Shown here in pieces: positions 50,414-57,516 of a stretch of DNA of 64,000 nt. The position numbers and the translations under genes are program-made. How positions within the stretch are numbered: position 1 is the stretch's first letter; each line of letters starts with the position of its first letter. Source of the stretch: Lachnospiraceae bacterium UBA3689 (GTDB lineage: Bacteria; Bacillota; Clostridia; Lachnospirales; Lachnospiraceae); NCBI GenBank assembly GCA_002371465.1, contig DFIU01000006.1, positions 1 through 64,000 of the forward strand. The letters are read 5' to 3'. The notes beneath the pieces were generated by a model. It was not told where the DNA came from. It saw only the letters and a program-made list of their open reading frames with translations, and made no database searches.

Positions 50414-51595
50414 TTAGGCTAGCACCTCATGCGCCCCGTCTCCGATGGAGACCACATAGAAGCTTGCCGTAAGCCCGGTCTGCTCGGTGTAGTGTTTCCC
50501 AACGCTCTCCATGAAGGCGTCAATGGCGTCGTCCCGGACAATGTTGACCGTGCAGCCGCCGAAGCCGCCTCCCGTCATCCGGGCTCCGATCGTACCGTCA
50601 ACCTTCCATGCCTCATCCACCAGGACGTCCAGTTCCCGGCAGGAAACTTCAAAGTCGTCACGGAGGGAAATGTGGGACTGCCCCATCAGCTGACCGAAGG
50701 CTTCGATCCGACCGGCGTTCAGTTCCTGAACCGCCTCGACCGTCCGGGCTTCTTCATAGACCGCATGCTTCGCCCGCTTTAAGACCACAGGATCCCGGAT
50801 CACGTCCCTGATCGCTTCAAAGCGCTCCAGGGTCAGCTCGCAAAGGGCCTTGATATCCGCTTTGGTCTTCAGCATCTCCAGAGCCTCCTCACACTCCCGT
50901 CTCCGGTCGTTGTAGGCAGAGTTGGTCAGCTCGTGCGGCTTGTTGGTGTTGACGATGACCAGCTTGGCGTCGCCCAGGACCACCGGCACATGTTGATAAT
51001 CGAGCGTCGCGCAGTTGAGGAAAATGGCGCTGTCCTCTTTCCCCATCGCGGACGCGAACTGATCCATGATGCCGCAGTTCATCCCGACAAATTGATTTTC
51101 CGCAAGCTGTCCAAACTGAGCGTTCTGAATCTGGTCGTTATCAAACCCATAGAGCCCCATCAGAACCGTTCCGGTCAGGACTTCCAGGGACGCGCTGGAG
51201 GAAAGACCGGACTTATTTGGGATAGTTCCCGTGACACAGAGGTCAAAACCTGCGTCAGGCTGAAAACCATGCTTCTGATACGCCCAGACGACACCCTTGG
51301 CATAGTTTGCCCAATCGTCCTCCTTTTGATAGACCAGATGATCAAGATCCGCCTCGATCACGCCGGTATCCGGCAGATTGGTCGAATAGAACCGGATCTT
51401 CCGGTCAGTCCGCTTTCTGGCAACGCCATAGGTCCCCAGTGTCAGGGCGCAGGGGAAGACGTGACCGCCGTTGTAATCGATGTGTTCCCCGATCAGATTG
51501 ACACGGCCCGGCGCGAAGAAGAGTCTCATCTCCCCTTCCCCGAACAGCTTTGCAAATGTTTCCTTCAGATTGACAATTACCGTTTCGTCTTTCAT
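50414..51595 (-). CDS. galK: Galactokinase
   Basis: GHMP kinase of 393 residues that phosphorylates galactose at C1. The galactokinase signature GRVNLIGEHIDYNGG is near residue 28, the ATP loop is SGLSSSASLEV, and the C-terminal GHMP motif is ARMTGGGFGGCTVN. It lies between galT and galE; the 251-base gap before it is largely filled by 13-bp repeats. Confidence 0.96.
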   Translation of the reverse strand: MKDETVIVNLKETFAKLFGEGEMRLFFAPGRVNLIGEHIDYNGGHVFPCALTLGTYGVARKRTDRKIRFYSTNLPDTGVIEADLDHLVYQKEDDWANYAKGVVWAYQKHGFQPDAGFDLCVTGTIPNKSGLSSSASLEVLTGTVLMGLYGFDNDQIQNAQFGQLAENQFVGMNCGIMDQFASAMGKEDSAIFLNCATLDYQHVPVVLGDAKLVIVNTNKPHELTNSAYNDRRRECEEALEMLKTKADIKALCELTLERFEAIRDVIRDPVVLKRAKHAVYEEARTVEAVQELNAGRIEAFGQLMGQSHISLRDDFEVSCRELDVLVDEAWKVDGTIGARMTGGGFGGCTVNIVRDDAIDAFMESVGKHYTEQTGLTASFYVVSIGDGAHEVLA

Positions 51596-51687
51596 GTGTC
51601 ACTCCCTCTTTACTGAAATCCCGACTTATTGATATGTCGACTGTCTCTTTTCAATTGAAGCCTTAGATTCTCTTAGCGCTCAATCCT

Positions 51688-51857
51688 CTATACCTAAATT
51701 CCCCTGCTAAAACCTCTTGCTATATCTCTCTGCTAAAACTTCCCACTAAAGCTACTTATTAAAGCTTCTTGTTGAGGCTACTTGCTAAAGCTACTTAATG
51801 AACCTTCTTACTTAGGCTCCCCACTTAGGTGCCCTACTAAAGTTCCTTACTTGACCT
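51688..51857. repeat. About 13 tandem copies of a 13-bp repeat
   Basis: Read on the plus strand, the units follow the pattern YCTTRCTAAAGCT; for example 51754-51766, 51767-51779, 51780-51792, 51793-51805, 51806-51818, 51819-51831, 51832-51844 and 51845-51857 are in perfect 13-base register. One early unit has 14 bases. The last unit runs over the galT stop codon into its final codons. Copies are degenerate, mostly differing at two to five positions. Confidence 0.85.
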
Positions 51858-53400
51858 GCTTAAGGAAGCGGTGGAACTGCTCCCTGCCTGCCTTAGTATC
51901 TTTGTAGACGCCTGCATTTTCCAGAACCATGGAAAACGCGATCCCGATCTCATCCTTTAAGATCTGATCGACATTAGTTTCATCAATGACCGGATATTTC
52001 TTAACAATCTCGTCCGCCCAGTCCGCATGGGCTGCGATCGCCTGATTTTCCCGGATATTCTCGCCGCCAAGTAAAGCTTTTTTCAGCAGATCCATCTCTC
52101 CCAGCAGCCGTGCCGGCAGAACCGCCAGCCCCATCACTTCAATGAGACCGATATTTTCTTTCTTGATATGGTGCAGCTCCTGATGGGGATGGAAAATGCC
52201 CAGCGGATACTCCTTCGTTGTCCGGTTGTTGCGAAGGACCAGATCCAGCTCATAGTCCTCTCCCCGCATCCGGGCAATCGGTGTGATCGTGTTGTGGGGC
52301 GTCCCATCCGTCTCGGCTAAAATATCCGCGGTCTCATCGGAATACCCTCTCCAGGACTTCAAAATCCGATCCGCAAGTTCAATGATCCGTTCCGGATCCC
52401 TGCCGTCCAGGCGGATGACCGACATGGGCCAGTTCACGATGCCGGCTTTCACATCCTCAAAACCGGCAAGGGAAACCCTTTCCCGCAGGTCTGCCTTAGC
52501 CATCGCGAAGGTGTAGCAGCCGCCCTGAAAATGCTCGTGCGTCAGGATTGATCCGCCGACGATGGGAAGATCCGCATTCGATCCGATGGTGTAGTGGGGG
52601 AATTTTTCAAGAAATTCCATCAGCCGGACAAAGGTCATCCGGTCGATCTTCATCGGGACATGTTGTCCCGAAAGGACGATACAGTGTTCATTATAGTACA
52701 CATAGGGAGAATACTGCATGTACCATTTTTCTCCGCCCAGGGTCAGGGGCAGCTGACGGATCGTCTGCCGCGCCGGATGATCAAGGCGCCCCGCGTATCC
52801 CTCATTTTCGTGGCAGAGCAGGTTGTTGGGATAATGTTCCTGCTTTTTTTGAAGCGCCGCCGCGATCGCCTTGGGGTCCTTCTCCGGTTTCGATAAATTG
52901 ATGGTGATGTCGAGATCCCCGTACTTGGTCGGCGCGATCCACTTCCGGTCTTTCTTGATCCGATAGCGGCGAATGTAATCCGAATCACAGCTGAGCCGAT
53001 AAAAATAATCCGTCGCCTTCTTCGGATCCTCCTGATAAAGATCCCGGAAAGTTTTCAAAAATTCTCCCGGCCTGGGGGTCACCGTTCCCATGATGCGGGT
53101 GTCAAAGAGGTCCCGGCTTGCGATACCGCTTTCGATCACACCCCTGTCTTCCGCATCGTCAAGAAGATAGGAAAGAATCTCCTCTAAGGCCGATCCCGCC
53201 TGATCCGCTTCCATCGGATCCTGCCTGCTCGCCGCTTCCGCCGTTTCATCGGTCGAAAAACGATAGTCCGGTTCAACTTTCAGGACATCAAAGATACTGT
53301 TAGCCGCATAAGCCGCCTCTTCCGGCACAATCAGATCATTTCTGATCGCGTAGGTGACCAGCGCTTTGACTGCCTCTTCCACATTTTTAAACTCTGCCAT
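51847..53400 (-). CDS. galT: UDP-glucose-hexose-1-phosphate uridylyltransferase (Firmicutes type)
   Basis: Type 2 GalT of 517 residues, exchanging UMP between UDP-glucose and galactose-1-phosphate. It is the long Firmicutes form; GSILTHEHFQGG carries the histidine motif, and NTITPIARMRGEDYELDLVLRNN is typical. The start at 53400 (MAEFKNVEEAV) has GGGAG; an in-frame GTG/ATG-type start at 53415 would add five residues. It is divergent from an AraC-type regulator gene. The C-terminal end is overlapped by the 13-bp repeat tract. Confidence 0.94.
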   Translation of the reverse strand: MAEFKNVEEAVKALVTYAIRNDLIVPEEAAYAANSIFDVLKVEPDYRFSTDETAEAASRQDPMEADQAGSALEEILSYLLDDAEDRGVIESGIASRDLFDTRIMGTVTPRPGEFLKTFRDLYQEDPKKATDYFYRLSCDSDYIRRYRIKKDRKWIAPTKYGDLDITINLSKPEKDPKAIAAALQKKQEHYPNNLLCHENEGYAGRLDHPARQTIRQLPLTLGGEKWYMQYSPYVYYNEHCIVLSGQHVPMKIDRMTFVRLMEFLEKFPHYTIGSNADLPIVGGSILTHEHFQGGCYTFAMAKADLRERVSLAGFEDVKAGIVNWPMSVIRLDGRDPERIIELADRILKSWRGYSDETADILAETDGTPHNTITPIARMRGEDYELDLVLRNNRTTKEYPLGIFHPHQELHHIKKENIGLIEVMGLAVLPARLLGEMDLLKKALLGGENIRENQAIAAHADWADEIVKKYPVIDETNVDQILKDEIGIAFSMVLENAGVYKDTKAGREQFHRFLKQVK

Positions 53401-53521
53401 GTTATCCTCTCCCAAAGACAGGCGGTTTTACTTAATTTCCGCCTTCTTTTTTCTGTCCCTATCTTCGCTTAAAGGAGATATTTTCACAATGGAAAAATCG
53501 ACAGGACGGCATGGATATTTG

Positions 53522-53550
53522 TTGCATCAAGCCGAATATGCCACTATGAT
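53522..53550 (+). promoter_or_regulatory. Promoter of the divergent AraC gene
   Basis: TTGCAT (53522-53527), a 17-base spacer and TATGAT (53545-53550). It is only 17 bases from the start codon, so the untranslated leader is barely longer than the ribosome site AAGGAGG (53555-53561). Confidence 0.65.
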
Positions 53551-53567
53551 AAATGAAGGAGGAAGTT

Positions 53568-54449
53568 ATGGAAGATACATTTAAACTCAGCAATAAGGTT
53601 CAGCATCTGTCCGCGATCTCGCTCTCTGTCCACAACGTCGGCAGGCAGAAATGTACGCCCGGCTACTCCTGGGGACCGGGCATCCGCGACCACTACCTGA
53701 TCCACTATATCAGTTCCGGCAGCGGCACCTACCGGACGGGGGGTAAAACTTACGTCCTCCACGCAGGGGACGCCTTTCTCGCCTATCCCGATACCGAGAT
53801 CTGCTATCAGGCTTCCGAAGAGGATCCCTGGACCTATGAGTGGGTCGGTTTCTCCGGATCCGATGCCGCCCCCATGATCAGCAGCACGGATTTTTCCCGG
53901 ACCGTCCCCGTCGTCCATAGCATCATCTGCGGCGACGCCCTCCGCCACCAGCTAAGCCGGATCAACGCTGCCTTCGGCAATACCTTTCAAAATGCCGTTC
54001 AGATGACCGGCGAACTCTACCTGCTCTTCTCCATCCTGATCCGTTACGCTACCCTGACGCCGTCCGAAAAATCTTCCGACACGGAAAATGTCAATCAGGC
54101 GGTCACCTACATCGCTTCCCGCTATTCCTACGCCATCACGGTTGAGGATATCGCCGCCTTCGTCGGCGTCAGCCGCAGCACTCTCTTCCGTCAGTTCCGC
54201 AGGGTCAAGCAGCTCTCTCCCAAGGAATATCTGGACCGTTACCGCAACCGCCGCGCCATCCAGCTCCTGAAACAGACCGACCTGCCGGTCACCTCCGTCG
54301 CAGCCTCGGTCGGCTACGAGGATCCCCTCTACTTTTCCCGCGTCTTTAAAAAGCTGATGGGGATCTCCCCCTCTCAATTCAGGGCAAAAAGCCGTGATGG
54401 AGAAGAAATAGCACACAGGCAGGGTAAAAGCATTGAAGAAAAACCATAA
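53568..54449 (+). CDS. AraC family regulator, divergent from galT
   Basis: Regulator of 293 residues. The N-terminal AraC-type sugar-sensing domain (GPGIRDHYLIHYISSGSG and the later HAGDAFLAYPDTEICY) is followed by two helix-turn-helix motifs (VEDIAAFVGVSRSTLFRQFR and TSVAASVGYEDPLYFSRVFK). The start at 53568 is set by AAGGAGG; a start at 53553 would use that same site as codons. The divergent position suggests control of galT and the gal genes. It is distinct from the AraC protein encoded before lacZ, so the cluster has two such regulators. Confidence 0.9.
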   Translation: MEDTFKLSNKVQHLSAISLSVHNVGRQKCTPGYSWGPGIRDHYLIHYISSGSGTYRTGGKTYVLHAGDAFLAYPDTEICYQASEEDPWTYEWVGFSGSDAAPMISSTDFSRTVPVVHSIICGDALRHQLSRINAAFGNTFQNAVQMTGELYLLFSILIRYATLTPSEKSSDTENVNQAVTYIASRYSYAITVEDIAAFVGVSRSTLFRQFRRVKQLSPKEYLDRYRNRRAIQLLKQTDLPVTSVAASVGYEDPLYFSRVFKKLMGISPSQFRAKSRDGEEIAHRQGKSIEEKP

Positions 54450-54476
54450 AGAAAATGACTGGATTACCAATTGAAA

Positions 54477-54514
54477 AAGTGCAGCTATCGAAGAAAATCT
54501 CCGACAACTGCACT
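54477..54514. terminator. Hairpin between convergent AraC and bioY genes
   Basis: AGTGCAG...TCG pairs with CGA...CTGCACT around an 11-base loop. There is no T run on either side, so termination activity is uncertain. Confidence 0.4.
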
Positions 54515-54540
54515 ACCTTGAAGTTCTATAGACCAAGTTC

Positions 54541-55104
54541 TCACCCTAATAATTTAAGCTCTCTGCCGACAAGCCCCGCTCTTTGAAGAGCGCCGAAGAG
54601 GATCGGTCCGACCAGGGCACAGATGACAATCTTTACAAAATCAAGCAGAGCGAAGGGGATCACGCCCACTGCCAGCGCAGCCCCAAAGGTCATGTGGGCG
54701 GAATAGGCAAGATAAGCCGTTCCCAGCGCATAGAGAACCAGGGTCGCCAGGACCATGGCGAGCACGTTTCGGACATAACTTTTCCGGTTCCGCTCAATGA
54801 CCGCGCCGGCAATCAGCGCCATAGGAATGAAACCGATGATATAGCCGCCAGTCGGTCCGAACAGCTTGGCAGGTCCGCCCGTGAATCCGGAGAAAACCGG
54901 CAGCCCCACAAGTCCCAGCAGGATGTAGAGAAGGAGGCTGATGGTTCCCCTCTTCATGCCCAGCACATAGAGGGTCAGCAGGGCGGCAAAGTTGGTCAGG
55001 GAGATCGGCACCGGTCCGATCGGGAGCGACAGCGGTCCTAGCACGCAAATCACAGCCGTCATGACGGCAATCAGTACCATATCCTTAATTTTAAAATCTG
55101 ACAT
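54541..55104 (-). CDS. bioY: Biotin transporter BioY (ECF S component)
   Basis: Membrane protein of 187 residues with about six helices. BioY signatures include GPVPISLTNFAALLTLYVLG, LLLYILLGLVGLPVFSGFTGGPAKLFGPTGGYIIGF (read as consecutive segments) and a final conserved region near FALLDFVKI. BioY is the biotin-binding S component of ECF transporters; the ATPases and EcfT are encoded at 4.9-7.4 kb. The start at 55104 (MSDFKIK) is the best supported. Regulation by BirA is shown by an operator overlapping its promoter. Confidence 0.94.
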   Translation of the reverse strand: MSDFKIKDMVLIAVMTAVICVLGPLSLPIGPVPISLTNFAALLTLYVLGMKRGTISLLLYILLGLVGLPVFSGFTGGPAKLFGPTGGYIIGFIPMALIAGAVIERNRKSYVRNVLAMVLATLVLYALGTAYLAYSAHMTFGAALAVGVIPFALLDFVKIVICALVGPILFGALQRAGLVGRELKLLG

Positions 55105-55155
55105 TATTTTAAATCCCTTCCGGTTTATTTGCCGAAGCAAGCGCTTCAACGCCCC

Positions 55156-55184
55156 AGTATAAGGATCTGCGGGCCGGTTGTCAA
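55156..55184 (-). promoter_or_regulatory. Promoter of bioY
   Basis: A perfect TTGACA (55184-55179), a 17-base spacer and TATACT (55161-55156) on the minus strand. The -35 box lies inside one arm of the BirA operator. Confidence 0.85.
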
Positions 55185-55211
55185 CCTTTTATATTTTATT
55201 TTGGTTGACAA
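55178..55211. promoter_or_regulatory. BirA (biotin repressor) operator
   Basis: TTGTCAACC, a 16-base AT-rich spacer and GGTTGACAA form a perfect 9-bp dyad of the general BirA-box type (TTGTnAACC...GGTTnACAA). Its right-hand half contains the bioY -35 box, so biotinyl-AMP-loaded BirA should block transcription. Confidence 0.88.
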
Positions 55212-55227
55212 TCAGAGTTAACAAAAT

Positions 55228-55545
55228 CTACATGCCTCTTATGATACTTAGATAATCCTGTCTTTGGTCTACAACGGCATATACAACAACCTGCTTCTTA
55301 TTTTCATCAACCTTATAGAACACAAGATCTTTTTCCAAAATAAGAACCAGATATCCTTGCCGCCTTAGCACATTATATCTTGGTTCTACACCAAGGTATG
55401 GATCATCCCCCAGATTCATAATCGCTTCTTCAAGATCATCCAATTTTTCCAATGCCACATCGGTCCCAAAATTTTCCGCAATATAAAGAACAATTTTCCG
55501 GATTAAGGAATCTGCCGTGTCCGTTCGGATAACCTGGTACTTCAA
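55228..55545 (-). CDS. RelE/ParE family toxin
   Basis: Small basic-acidic protein of 105 residues in the RelE/ParE superfamily: an N-terminal helical pair (DTADSLIRKIVLYIAENFG) followed by beta strands with RYNVLRRQGYLVLILEKDLVFYKVDE and a final arginine-rich strand. The start is TTG at 55545, overlapping the antitoxin stop by four bases, with AAGGAGG in the antitoxin end. Members are mRNA interferases or gyrase inhibitors; which applies here is unclear. Confidence 0.85.
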   Translation of the reverse strand: MKYQVIRTDTADSLIRKIVLYIAENFGTDVALEKLDDLEEAIMNLGDDPYLGVEPRYNVLRRQGYLVLILEKDLVFYKVDENKKQVVVYAVVDQRQDYLSIIRGM

Positions 55546-55826
55546 GCCTTATCCTCCTTAAGCAGACTCCTTAAGTCATCAAACGTATCCTTCATAGGGG
55601 CAACTCTTCCATATTTAACATCTTCATCCGCTTCTGCAAGAATCTCCAAAAGCTCAATCCTTGCTTTCATTCTTTTATATTCTTCGTATGCAATTGAAAC
55701 GGTATCGCCTCTTCCATTTACCGTAATAATAACTGCCTCATGATCCTCACGGCATTGTTTGGAAATCTCATTGTAATGATTCCGTAAATCCGCAGATGGT
55801 CTGATGGCTTCCTGCTGTGCAAACAT
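55542..55826 (-). CDS. Phd/YefM family antitoxin
   Basis: Antitoxin of 94 residues. The Phd/YefM fold is recognisable in RPSADLRNHYNEISKQCRED and the beta strand AVIITVNGRGDTVSIAYEEY; the acidic C-terminal tail would wrap the toxin. The start at 55826 (MFAQQEAIRPS) has GGGAGG. It is directly followed by the toxin gene, and an inverted repeat covering the promoter at 55847-55879 is the likely autoregulatory operator. Confidence 0.87.
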   Translation of the reverse strand: MFAQQEAIRPSADLRNHYNEISKQCREDHEAVIITVNGRGDTVSIAYEEYKRMKARIELLEILAEADEDVKYGRVAPMKDTFDDLRSLLKEDKA

Positions 55827-55846
55827 GCTGATCACCTCCCGCTTTG

Positions 55847-55879
55847 ATATAGACACATTATATCGTCATTTGTCTATAT
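55847..55879. promoter_or_regulatory. Operator of the toxin-antitoxin pair
   Basis: ATATAGACA and TGTCTATAT form a perfect 9-bp dyad separated by 15 bases. It spans the -10 box and spacer of the promoter, the usual place for an antitoxin-toxin complex to repress its own operon. Confidence 0.75.
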
Positions 55880-55885
55880 TAACAA
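55857..55885 (-). promoter_or_regulatory. Promoter of the toxin-antitoxin pair
   Basis: TTGTTA (55885-55880), a 17-base spacer and a perfect TATAAT (55862-55857) on the minus strand. Confidence 0.8.
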
Positions 55886-55972
55886 TATTTTCATCATATG
55901 AGCCGTAATGTCACCTTGATACCCTGTTCAGGTTGACAATGATGTTTTATGAATTTCAAGTCCCACTTACTT

Positions 55973-56794
55973 TCACTCATACAGCCGGGCATACTCACGC
56001 TCCACTTGCTCGGTATCTCCATACTTCTCACCCAGAAACTCGTTGATCACCTCTGCCGCCAGTTGGTTCCGGCTCGCACCCGCTTGACCAGTCGGATAGA
56101 GGGAAGTCGTAGTATTTTGCAGGTCTTTCGGAAAATCTTCCGCCTTCTCACAAAAATGGATCCCGACTCCGACCACAATCCAGGAAATGTCCCGTGTCTC
56201 AAAGTTCGTGACCGTTTCATTGAGAATCCCCGCGACTTTTTTATCTCCCAGGCAAATATCGTTGATGCCGCGAATTCTCACCTCAAGCCCCGTCACCGTT
56301 TCAATCGCCCTTGCAACGCCAACCGCGGAAGTCCTGGAAAAATCTTCCAAATCCGTCCTCCGCAAGTTCCCGGGTCGCAAAATAAGGCTCATGTAAATCC
56401 CGCCGGCAGGCGAAAAGAACTGCCCAAAATGGTGGGCATTTCCAGCCGTCTGCCGCTCCGCAATCAGAACCGTGCCGTGCGGCGCGCCCTTTAGCGCCAT
56501 TTCCTTGGCGGTCTCATTGGTCGATTCGATCGAATCAAACACGGTAATTTGGGGATCAAGCCCGGGATCCAGATAAGTCTCGATTTCCCGCCGAGCCATC
56601 CGGCTCTCCCCTTCAAGGAGACAATAGCCGCGGTTAGTCACCGCTTCGATCCGGTAACCTTCCTTTCGAAGTCCGTTGATCGCCTTCCAGACCGCGTTTC
56701 TGGAAAGCCCCAGTTCCTCGGCAATCGCTTCCCCCGACTCAAACTCTCCGATTCTGTTTTTCAAATGCGCAAGCACTTTCTCTCTCGAAGTCAT
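55973..56794 (-). CDS. birA: Biotin-[acetyl-CoA-carboxylase] ligase and biotin repressor
   Basis: BirA of 273 residues with an N-terminal winged helix (MTSREKVLAHLKNRIGE and LGLSRNAVWKAINGLRKEGY), a central ligase domain (FDSIESTNETAKEMA, ERQTAGNAHHFGQFFSPAGGIYMS in parts, and RGINDICLGDKKVAG-type KINDI/K motif) and a small C-terminal domain. It both attaches biotin to carboxylases and represses biotin genes. The glycine-rich loop reads AGNAHHFGQFF instead of the common GRGRRGR, a variant. Its predicted target, bioY, lies just downstream beyond a toxin-antitoxin pair. Confidence 0.92.
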   Translation of the reverse strand: MTSREKVLAHLKNRIGEFESGEAIAEELGLSRNAVWKAINGLRKEGYRIEAVTNRGYCLLEGESRMARREIETYLDPGLDPQITVFDSIESTNETAKEMALKGAPHGTVLIAERQTAGNAHHFGQFFSPAGGIYMSLILRPGNLRRTDLEDFSRTSAVGVARAIETVTGLEVRIRGINDICLGDKKVAGILNETVTNFETRDISWIVVGVGIHFCEKAEDFPKDLQNTTTSLYPTGQAGASRNQLAAEVINEFLGEKYGDTEQVEREYARLYE

Positions 56795-56870
56795 AATTCC
56801 ATACCCATACACCGGAATTCATCGCCATCAGAAGTTCTGCAGTCATACCGGCATCGTTCCTGCTCCTTTA

Positions 56871-57179
56871 TTACAAATCATCATCTTCATCAGTGCCAAG
56901 CCCGTAATTGAGAAGTTCGTTGTATCGGGCATTGGCTTCTTCAGCCCTTTTCTTGGCGATCCACCGATCCCGGTCACTCATGATGGCAAGCATTTCATCC
57001 GCGATTTCCTCTGCGGACCGCGGCTTTGCGGAATGAAGATAAGCCGTCATCCGCCGCATTGTTTTTTCAGAACCGAGATTTTTCGCTATGGCTTTGCCGA
57101 ATTCCTCGGGATAGCCCATCCGGGCAACGGTTCCGATCAGCTCTCTGTAGGCTTCTTTCCAGGATTCCGGTGCACTCAT
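56871..57179 (-). CDS. Small hypothetical helical protein
   Basis: Unrecognised protein of 102 residues, predicted to be helical and soluble: MSAPESWKEAYRELIGTVAR at the start and an Asp/Glu-rich end (GTDEDDDL). A good GGGAGG site precedes the ATG at 57179; a longer in-frame version from 57263 has none. It lies 67 bases after the methyltransferase fragment in the same direction, so it may have belonged to the same restriction-type locus. No signal peptide, membrane helix or catalytic motif is visible. Confidence 0.6.
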   Translation of the reverse strand: MSAPESWKEAYRELIGTVARMGYPEEFGKAIAKNLGSEKTMRRMTAYLHSAKPRSAEEIADEMLAIMSDRDRWIAKKRAEEANARYNELLNYGLGTDEDDDL

Positions 57180-57246
57180 ATGATCCTCCCTCTCCATTGT
57201 ATGTTCAATATTCCGCACATCAATGTCATCCTGAATACAGAACACC

Positions 57247-57516
57247 TTACTTCTTCTCCTCATCAGCTACGAGTCGTTGGTACATCTTCATCAGTTCTGC
57301 AACGCAATCTGCTTCTGACATTTTTATATTGAAACCGTAAGCTTCCATGACCGCCTTGTCATTGGCAATATGGGCTTTCCGAAGCTCCGGCGGCATGGTC
57401 AGCGGATCATAGAGATCGGCAAGGCTGCTGTCCTGATACAAGGCTCTTGCGTCAAGGATTCCCTGCGCCGTCTTCCCAATTCTCTGCTTCTGTGCATCGG
57501 TCGGCGTGGGGGCCAA
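57247..57516 (-). pseudogene. Out-of-frame C-terminal end of the DNA methyltransferase
   Basis: About 89 codons that match the conserved tail of MmeI/PglX-like methyltransferases (ILDARALYQDSSLADLYD and TMPPELRKAHIANDKAVMEAYGF). In relatives this tail continues directly after NNFPWP. Here the NNFPWP codons are in another frame, shifted within a run of five C at about 57509-57514 (minus strand). A one-base insertion or a two-base deletion of C would restore the frame. It has no proper start or ribosome site of its own. Confidence 0.85.
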
